NCBI GenBank assembly: GCA_025936915.1
Contig: JAICSK010000003.1
Location: 1-41,151 of the forward strand
Direction: 5' to 3'
Source: Nocardioides sp.
Lineage (GTDB): Bacteria > Actinomycetota > Actinomycetes > Propionibacteriales > Nocardioidaceae
DNA length: 41,151 bases
Below the pieces are notes generated by a model. That model made no database searches and was not told the DNA's origin. It was given only the letters and a program-made list of their open reading frames with translations. The position numbers and the translations under genes are program-made. Each line of letters starts with the position of its first letter. Position 1 is the stretch's first letter. Shown here piece by piece: positions 34,939-41,151 of the stretch.

Positions 34939-35940
34939 ACCGACCTCTCGGTCCCGGGCGAACGACTCCCGCAGCCGACGGCGTACGTCGTCCGACGCGC
35001 CCACGCGGTCGAGGCCGAGCAGGGCGGCGCCGACCACCGGCGGCGTGCGCTCCACCCGGGGCTCGGCCGACGGGGCGGCGTCGGCCAGGAGCCGGGTGAT
35101 CTCGTCCATCAGCTGCGGGTGACCGGCGGTCAGGACGCCGCCGCCCAGCACCACCGGGATCCGCTCGCCGAACACGCCGAGACGTCGCATCGCCGCGACG
35201 GCGAGCGCGACCACCTCCTCGGCCTGCCGTCGTACCAGGGACGACGCGACCTCGTCGCCGCGCGCCGCCACCGCGAACAGCACCGGGGTCAGTTCCATGC
35301 ACTCGGCCTCGGAGACGGTCCCGAGGTGCACCGCGGCGATCAGCTCGTCCATCGTGGCGAGTCCGGCGTGCCGGGGAAGGGCGTCACGCAGCTCGGTGTC
35401 GGGCCCGCGACCGTCGGCCGCCCGGGCCGCCCACCACATCGCCTCCCGCCAGAGGTTCCCGCCCCCGCCCCAGTCGCCGGAGATGTGGCCGACGGCGGCG
35501 AACCGTGCCGTCGTGCCGTCGGGCAGCAGACCGGCACAGTTGATGCCCGCGCCGCAGACGACGGCCACGCCCCGGCGGTCGTCGAGCCCGGCGCGCAACA
35601 GACCGAAGGTGTCGTTGAAGACCTCCACCGAGGCCGCCCACCCCTGCGCGGCGAGCGCCGTCTTCAGGGCCTCGTGCTCCACCGGGAGGTCGGCGTTCGC
35701 CAGGCAGGCCGAGACGTGTCCCGCGACCGGGCCCCCGAGGCCGGCCTCCACCCGTGCCTTCTCCACCAGGGGTGCCAGCCCGGCCACCGCGGTGACCGCG
35801 CTGAGCCGGTCGGGGCGGAACGAGCCACCTCGAGCCGTGCCCAGGAGCGACCCGTCGGCGGCGACGATCGCCACGTCCGTCTTGCTGTTCCCGGCGTCGA
35901 TGGCCAGGACGGCGGGGGAGACAGCGCCGGTGCCGGACAT
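34927..35940 (-). CDS. BadF/BadG/N-acetylglucosamine kinase family protein
   Basis: VLAIDAGNSKTDVAIVAADGSLLGTARGGSFRPDRL...VAVVCGAGINCAGLLPDGTTARFAAVGHISGDWGGGGNLWREAMWWAARAADGRGP. Confidence 0.9.
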   Translation of the reverse strand: MSGTGAVSPAVLAIDAGNSKTDVAIVAADGSLLGTARGGSFRPDRLSAVTAVAGLAPLVEKARVEAGLGGPVAGHVSACLANADLPVEHEALKTALAAQGWAASVEVFNDTFGLLRAGLDDRRGVAVVCGAGINCAGLLPDGTTARFAAVGHISGDWGGGGNLWREAMWWAARAADGRGPDTELRDALPRHAGLATMDELIAAVHLGTVSEAECMELTPVLFAVAARGDEVASSLVRRQAEEVVALAVAAMRRLGVFGERIPVVLGGGVLTAGHPQLMDEITRLLADAAPSAEPRVERTPPVVGAALLGLDRVGASDDVRRRLRESFARDREVGLGD

Positions 35941-35941
35941 G

Positions 35942-37201
35942 TCAGGCCCAGCCGAGGTGGTCGCGGTTGTGGGCGATCAGCCGGTCGGTGAGCCCGTGCG
36001 CGAGATCGACCTGGCCGACGAGCGGATGCGCGAGCAGAGCCTGGAACACCCGGTCGTACCCGCCGCGGAGGGCCGCGTCCAGCGCGAGGTGCTCGTACGC
36101 CGTGACCGCGGCAACGAGCCCGGCGTACAGCGGAGCGAGCGGAGCAACCGCGACCGGTCGCACCCCGGCCCCGTCCACCTCGGCCGGCACCTCGACCACC
36201 GCGTCGTCCGGCAGGTCGGGCAGGGTGCCGTCGTTGCGCAGGTTCACCACCTGGGTGGTCGGGGTCGGCCCGCTGCCCAGCAGCGACGCCGCCAGCTGCA
36301 CGGCGGCCTCGGAGTAGTAGGCGCCGCCGCGCTCACCGAGCAGGGCCGGTTTCTCGTCGAGGGCCGGGTCGGCGTACATCGTGAGCAGCTCCTGCTCGAT
36401 CTCGGCCACCCGTGCGGCACGCGACCCCGAGGCCCGCTGCTCGGCCACCACCTCGTCGTGGGCGTAGAAGTAGCGCAGGTAGTACGACGGGACGACGCCG
36501 AGCGTGTCGAGCAGCTCGGCCGGGAGCTCCAGGGACTCCGCGATCTCGTCTCGGCGTCCGTCGAGCAGCTCCGGCAGCCGATCGACCCCGTCCACGGTCG
36601 CCGCCCGCTCCCAGGTGAGGTGGTTGAGCCCGACGTGGTCGAGGTGCACCGCCTCGGGCTCGACTCCCAGCCACGCGGCGAACCGGCGCTGGAGGCCGAT
36701 CGCGACGTTGCACAGCCCGACGGCCCGGTGCCCCTCCTGGAGCAGCGCTCGGGTGACGATCCCGACGGGGTTGGTGAAGTCGACGATCCACGCGTCGGGC
36801 GCGGTGGCGCGCACCCGCTCGGCGATGTCGAGGACGACCGGGACGGTGCGCAGAGCCTTGGCGAGTCCGCCGGCCCCGGTGGTCTCCTGTCCCACGCAGC
36901 CGCACTCCAGGGGCCAGGTCTCGTCCTGCCGACGCGCGGCCTGGCCGCCGACGCGAAGCTGCAGCAGCACCGCGTCGACGCCCTCGAGCGCCGGTGCCAG
37001 GTCCGTCGAGGTCGTCAGCCGTCCCGGGTGGCCGAGCCTGGCCAGGATTCGCCGGCCGAAGTCACCCACCAGCTCGAGCCGTTCGGCCGCGGGATCGACC
37101 AGCACCAGCTCGTCGACCGGGAGCACGTCGTAGAGCCGCCCCAGGCCGTCCACGAGCTCCGGGGTGTACGTCGACCCGCCGCCGACGACCGCGATCTTCA
37201 C
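35942..37201 (-). CDS. Glycoside hydrolase family 4 (6-phospho-beta-glucosidase-like)
   Basis: MKIAVVGGGSTYTPELVDGLGRL...VDAVLLQLRVGGQAARRQDETWPLECGCVGQETTGAGGLAKALRTVPVVLDIAERVRATAPDAWIVDFTNPVGIVTRALL...VGLCNVAIGLQRRFA. Confidence 0.94.
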   Translation of the reverse strand: MKIAVVGGGSTYTPELVDGLGRLYDVLPVDELVLVDPAAERLELVGDFGRRILARLGHPGRLTTSTDLAPALEGVDAVLLQLRVGGQAARRQDETWPLECGCVGQETTGAGGLAKALRTVPVVLDIAERVRATAPDAWIVDFTNPVGIVTRALLQEGHRAVGLCNVAIGLQRRFAAWLGVEPEAVHLDHVGLNHLTWERAATVDGVDRLPELLDGRRDEIAESLELPAELLDTLGVVPSYYLRYFYAHDEVVAEQRASGSRAARVAEIEQELLTMYADPALDEKPALLGERGGAYYSEAAVQLAASLLGSGPTPTTQVVNLRNDGTLPDLPDDAVVEVPAEVDGAGVRPVAVAPLAPLYAGLVAAVTAYEHLALDAALRGGYDRVFQALLAHPLVGQVDLAHGLTDRLIAHNRDHLGWA

Positions 37202-37205
37202 CGGA

Positions 37206-38060
37206 TCACCCCTTGACCCCGGTCAGGGTGACGCCCTCGATGAACGCCTTCTGGGCGAGGAAGAACAGCAGGATCACCGGGGCGAGGACCAGGACCGTCG
37301 CGGCCATGGTGAGGTTCCAGTCGGTGTGGTGGGCGCTCTTGAAGGTCTGCAGGCCATAGCTGAGGGTCCAGGCACCGGGGTTCTCGCTGGCGTAGATCTG
37401 CGGTCCGAAGTAGTCGTTCCAGCAGTAGAAGAACTGGAACAGCCCGACCGCCGCGATGGCCGGCTTGATCATCGGGATCACGACCCTGATCATCGTCCGG
37501 AAGTCTCCGCAGCCGTCGATGCGGGCGGCTTCGAGATAGGCCCGCGGCACCGTCAGCATGAACTGCCGCAGCAGGAAGATCGAGAAGGCGTCGCCGAAGG
37601 CGAGCGGGATGATCAGCGGCCAGAGCGTGCCGGTGAGGTGGAAGTTCTGGGCCCAGACCAGGTACAGCGGGATGATCGAGACCTGCGGCGGAAGCATCAT
37701 GGTCGCGATCACGACCATCATCGCGACGTTGCGGCCCCGGAACCGGAAGTAGGCCAGGGCATACGCCACGGGCACGCTCGAGAGCAGGGTCAGTGCCGTG
37801 CCCAGCACGGCGTACACCAGCGTGTTGCGCCACCAGGTGGTGAACCCGGGCGTGTGCCAGATGTCGACGAGGTTGTGCCAGGCGAACGGCTGTGGCCACA
37901 GGTCGCGGGTGAGCGACTGCTGGTCGGACATCAGCGCGGTGAGCAGCACGAAGACGAACGGCAGCGCGAAGAGCAGCGCGAGGGCCACGGCGAACGAGTG
38001 CAGCGCGACCCACTCGAGCACCTGGCGGCGTCGGTAGGCGGAGGAGTCGACGACGGTCAT
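37206..38060 (-). CDS. Carbohydrate ABC transporter permease (MalG-type)
   Basis: MalG-like; C-terminal EAARIDGCGDFRTMIRVVIPMIKPAIAAVGLFQFFYCWNDYFGP (EAA loop). Confidence 0.94.
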   Translation of the reverse strand: MTVVDSSAYRRRQVLEWVALHSFAVALALLFALPFVFVLLTALMSDQQSLTRDLWPQPFAWHNLVDIWHTPGFTTWWRNTLVYAVLGTALTLLSSVPVAYALAYFRFRGRNVAMMVVIATMMLPPQVSIIPLYLVWAQNFHLTGTLWPLIIPLAFGDAFSIFLLRQFMLTVPRAYLEAARIDGCGDFRTMIRVVIPMIKPAIAAVGLFQFFYCWNDYFGPQIYASENPGAWTLSYGLQTFKSAHHTDWNLTMAATVLVLAPVILLFFLAQKAFIEGVTLTGVKG

Positions 38061-38061
38061 C

Positions 38062-39045
38062 TCAGTCCTCTCCGGCCAGGAAGCCGTGGCCGCGCCGCAT
38101 CAGGAACGCCGCGAACGCCATCGACAGCACGAACAGGACCATCGCGATCACGCAGGCGGCGCCGATGTCGAACCGCTGGAACCCGAGGTTGTAGACCAGC
38201 TGGGGGAGAGTGAGCGTCGAGCCGTTCGGGTAGCCGGGCTCGAACTGGTTGCCCGAGCCGGCGATCTGTCCGCTCGCGACCTGCCCCGCCACGATCGGCT
38301 CGGTGTAGTACTGCATGGTCGCGATGACGCCGGTGACCACGGCGAACACCAGGATCGGTCGCAGGTGCGGCAGCGTGATGTGCCGAAACCGGCTGATCGC
38401 CCCTGCCCCGTCGAGCGACGCCGCCTCGTACAGCTCCTGGGGTACGTCGAGCAGCGCCGCCATGAAGATCACCATCAGGTCGCCGACCCCCCAGAGTGCG
38501 AGCAGCGTCAGCGCGGGCTTGGACCAGGAGGGGTCGTTGAACCAGTTGGGCGCCGAGACGCCGAGGTGGCCGAGGATGGTGTTCACCGGACCGGTTCCCG
38601 GGTTGAGCAGGAACACGAACGCCAGCGTGCCCGCGACCGGCGGTGCGAGGAACGGCGCGTAGAAGACCGTGCGCAGCACGGAGTTGCCGTGCTTGACGTG
38701 GACCACCATCAGTCCGAGCACGAGACCGGCGACGATCCGCAAAGACACGAGCACGACCACGAACCACAACGTGTTGCGCATGGCCGGCCAGAAGAACGGG
38801 TAGTCGTGGAACACGAAGGTCCAGTTGTCCAGCCCGTCCCACGTCGGCGAGACGAACCCGTCGTACTTGGTGAACGACAGCCACGCGGTCGTGACCAGCG
38901 GGTAGACGAAGAACAGGCCGGTCCCCAGGAGCCACGGGGACAGGAACGCCAGGGTGCTCAGCCACTCCCGTCGTCGGCGGCTGCGGAGCCCTGGGTTCCT
39001 GGTCCGTCCGGGTCTCACCCCGACGGCCACCGGTCTGCTCGTCAC
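38062..39045 (-). CDS. Carbohydrate ABC transporter permease (MalF-type)
   Basis: VTSRPVAVGVRPGRTRNPGLRSRRRREWLSTLAFLSPWLLGTGLFFVYPLVTTAWLSFTKYDGF...YEAASLDGAGAISRFRHITLPHLRPILVFAVVTG. Confidence 0.94.
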   Translation of the reverse strand: MTSRPVAVGVRPGRTRNPGLRSRRRREWLSTLAFLSPWLLGTGLFFVYPLVTTAWLSFTKYDGFVSPTWDGLDNWTFVFHDYPFFWPAMRNTLWFVVVLVSLRIVAGLVLGLMVVHVKHGNSVLRTVFYAPFLAPPVAGTLAFVFLLNPGTGPVNTILGHLGVSAPNWFNDPSWSKPALTLLALWGVGDLMVIFMAALLDVPQELYEAASLDGAGAISRFRHITLPHLRPILVFAVVTGVIATMQYYTEPIVAGQVASGQIAGSGNQFEPGYPNGSTLTLPQLVYNLGFQRFDIGAACVIAMVLFVLSMAFAAFLMRRGHGFLAGED

Positions 39046-39052
39046 CGGCCCG

Positions 39053-40408
39053 TCACTGGGCCTGGGCGATGTCGGTGTCGATCTGCTTCGCCGCGCCGTC
39101 GAGCCCCGACTGGAGGTCCGTCTGCTTGCCGGACTGGTAGTCGTAGCCGAGGTTCTGCAGCACGAGCTGGTAGTCGCCACCGTTCGGGCTCGCGGGTGTG
39201 GTGTTGCTGTTCGGGTTGGACGCGATCTTGATGAACTCCTGGAAGTTCGGGTCCTGGCTCACGTTCGGCGAGGCCAGCGCCGCCGTCGTGGACGGGACGT
39301 TGTGGATGGCGTTCGCGAAGTTCACCACCGCGTCGGTGTCGGTCGTCAGGAACTTCACGAACTCCCAGGCGGCGTTCTGCTTCTGGCTGGTGCTGGCGAT
39401 GCCGACGATGGTTCCGGTGATGTAGCCCTTGCCGTACTGGTCGGCCATGTCGTCGGGCACGGGGAACGGCGCGACCCCGTAGTTCACCTTGCTGGTGGAG
39501 TCGTCGATCATGCCGGCGCGCCACTCGCCGTCGATCATCATCGCCACCTGGCCGGTCATGAACGCGTTGTTGTTGCTGAACTCCTCACCGGCCGAGGTGC
39601 GGAACTTGTCCAGCCGCGAGTACCCACCGAGCTTGTCGACCAGGCTCTTCTGCCACTGCATCGCCGACGAGATCGCCGAGTCGTTCGCGACGTTCGACGT
39701 GCCGTCGGAGCTGAAGTACGTCGGCGACCACTGCGCCGCGAAGTGCGTGATCGTCGACTCGTAGAAGTGGTAGTCCGGGACGAAGCCGAGCTGGGAGTAG
39801 CTGTCTCCGGAGATCTTGGTCAGCTTCACCGCGTCGGCGTCGAGCTCCGACATCGTCTTCGGTGGGCTGGTGATCCCGGCCGCCTGGAACATGTCCTTGT
39901 TGTAGTACAGCCCGTAGGCGTCGCTGAGCAGCGGCAGGGCGCACTGGTCGCCGTTGTACTGGGTGTAGGCGAGCTGGGGGCCCGGGAACGTCGTCTTCGG
40001 GTCGATCCCCGACCTGTCGAGGAACGGCGTGAGGTCGACGAACGCGTGCGAGGTGCAGAACTCCCCGACGTTGTCGGTGGTGAACGACGAGACGACGTCG
40101 GGCGCGGAAGGTCCACCGGCGCGCAGCGCCTGGTTGATCTTGTCGTCGGTGATGTTCCCGACCGCCTTGACGTGGATGTTCGGGTACTTCGCCTCGAACG
40201 CGTCGATCGTCGACTGGATCGCCTTGACCTCGCTGGGTGCGCTCCAGCCGTGCCAGAAGGTGATGGTCACGTCGGCGTTCGGATTGTCCTTCGCACCCCC
40301 TTGGGACGAGCCGAAGCACGCGGTCAGCGCGAGCGCGAGGGCCGCGGTCAGTGCGCTGCCGGCGAGGCGGCGACGCGCGGCCGAGGGTGGGCGCGGTGGT
40401 CGGGTCAT
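39053..40408 (-). CDS. Extracellular carbohydrate-binding lipoprotein (ABC solute-binding protein)
   Basis: Lipobox LALALTACFGSSQGG; VTITFWHGWSAPSEVKAIQSTIDAFEAKYPNIHVKAVGNI...FMTGQVAMMIDGEWRAGMI. Confidence 0.95.
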   Translation of the reverse strand: MTRPPRPPSAARRRLAGSALTAALALALTACFGSSQGGAKDNPNADVTITFWHGWSAPSEVKAIQSTIDAFEAKYPNIHVKAVGNITDDKINQALRAGGPSAPDVVSSFTTDNVGEFCTSHAFVDLTPFLDRSGIDPKTTFPGPQLAYTQYNGDQCALPLLSDAYGLYYNKDMFQAAGITSPPKTMSELDADAVKLTKISGDSYSQLGFVPDYHFYESTITHFAAQWSPTYFSSDGTSNVANDSAISSAMQWQKSLVDKLGGYSRLDKFRTSAGEEFSNNNAFMTGQVAMMIDGEWRAGMIDDSTSKVNYGVAPFPVPDDMADQYGKGYITGTIVGIASTSQKQNAAWEFVKFLTTDTDAVVNFANAIHNVPSTTAALASPNVSQDPNFQEFIKIASNPNSNTTPASPNGGDYQLVLQNLGYDYQSGKQTDLQSGLDGAAKQIDTDIAQAQ

Positions 40409-41151
40409 GGTGATCTCCTGGTGACGGTCCGGGCGCTGCCCGGGTGTGCGAGGTGTCGAACGGTGTCGAAGACGTCGTCCCGAGCGGCGGCGAGAGCGGT
40501 GTGGAGGGCGCCGGTGAGCACCGGGCCCTCGCGGACGTCGGCGAGCTCCAGGCGCGGTTGGCCGACGGCGACCGAGCCCAGCTCCTCGGCCACGGCGGCG
40601 CGGAGGCGGTCGCCCCCGGCCAGGGCGACCTCGCCGGACAGCACGACCAGGGCCGGGTCGAGGACGGCGACCATCGCCGCGACGCCGACGGCGAGACGCC
40701 GGCCCAGCGTGGCGAGGAAGTCGTCTCCGGCTCCCGGCGTCGTGAGTGCCGCCCGGACCGCGGCCGGTGCCGAGGTCGCCCGGAGGCCGAGCGAGCGCGC
40801 CAGCGAGACGACGGCGGGACCGCCGGCCAGCTCCTGGAAAGCCCCCGCGTTGCTCCGTCGTACGTCGCGCACCAGCGGCGTGCCCGGCAGCGGCAGGAAG
40901 CCGATCTCGCCCGCGCCACCCGTCACCCCGCCGTAGAGCCGGCCGCCGATCACCAGCGCGGCGCCGAGCCCCTCGTCGACCCAGAGCAGCACGAAGTCGT
41001 CGACGTCCTGAGCGCGGCCCGAGCCGAGCTCTGCGAGCGCAGCGAGGTTCACGTCGTTCTCCACGTGGACGGGCGCGTCCACCGCGTCGGCGAGCCGGTC
41101 GAGCAGGTCGGGCTCGTGCCACCCCGGCAGGTGGCGGGCGTAGCGCAGCCG
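40405..41151 (-). CDS. ROK-family transcriptional regulator/sugar kinase (C-terminal part, runs off the right edge)
   Basis: VHVENDVNLAALAELGSGRAQDVDDFVLLWVDEGLGAALVIGGRLYGGVTGGAGEIGFLPLPGTP: ROK signature. Confidence 0.9.
   Translation of the reverse strand, partial: RLRYARHLPGWHEPDLLDRLADAVDAPVHVENDVNLAALAELGSGRAQDVDDFVLLWVDEGLGAALVIGGRLYGGVTGGAGEIGFLPLPGTPLVRDVRRSNAGAFQELAGGPAVVSLARSLGLRATSAPAAVRAALTTPGAGDDFLATLGRRLAVGVAAMVAVLDPALVVLSGEVALAGGDRLRAAVAEELGSVAVGQPRLELADVREGPVLTGALHTALAAARDDVFDTVRHLAHPGSARTVTRRSP

Overview
High-GC actinobacterial chromosomal window, Nocardioides/Streptomyces-like by codon bias and protein flavour. No tools were run, so family names are from reading the translations. 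Left to right: (1) the narK-narG-narH end of a respiratory nitrate reductase operon on the minus strand. (2) A dormancy/hypoxia-type island at about 5.2-15.6 kb with three universal stress proteins, a PNPOx-like flavoprotein, two CBS proteins, a GNAT + acyl-CoA synthetase (NDP-forming) fusion, a DevS/DosS-like GAF histidine kinase, a DevR-like regulator and a two-TM membrane protein. (3) The RNase P RNA gene rnpB on the minus strand, abutting what looks like a C-terminal remnant of an MFS transporter. (4) Housekeeping and accessory genes: secreted M4 metallopeptidase, map, a DesKR-like two-component system with an ABC-2 exporter, panB, overlapping APH-like and CPT-like phosphotransferases, nadE, a large secreted phosphatase-like protein, glnA (GlnA2-like), a YCII protein and a class I amidotransferase. 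(5) A carbohydrate ABC uptake locus with GH4 glycosidase, BadF/BadG-type kinase and ROK regulator, running off the right edge. The most interesting signal is a recurrent 14-bp degenerate palindrome (roughly NKGMC-CNNG-GTCMY) found by eye upstream of narK and of the usp-led operons. It is compatible with a local DevR/DosR-like regulon whose kinase and regulator sit at the 3' ends of two convergent operons. A 63-codon ORF sits between the CBS gene and devR with coupling overlaps at both ends. I saw no CRISPR, phage, transposon, tRNA or rRNA.
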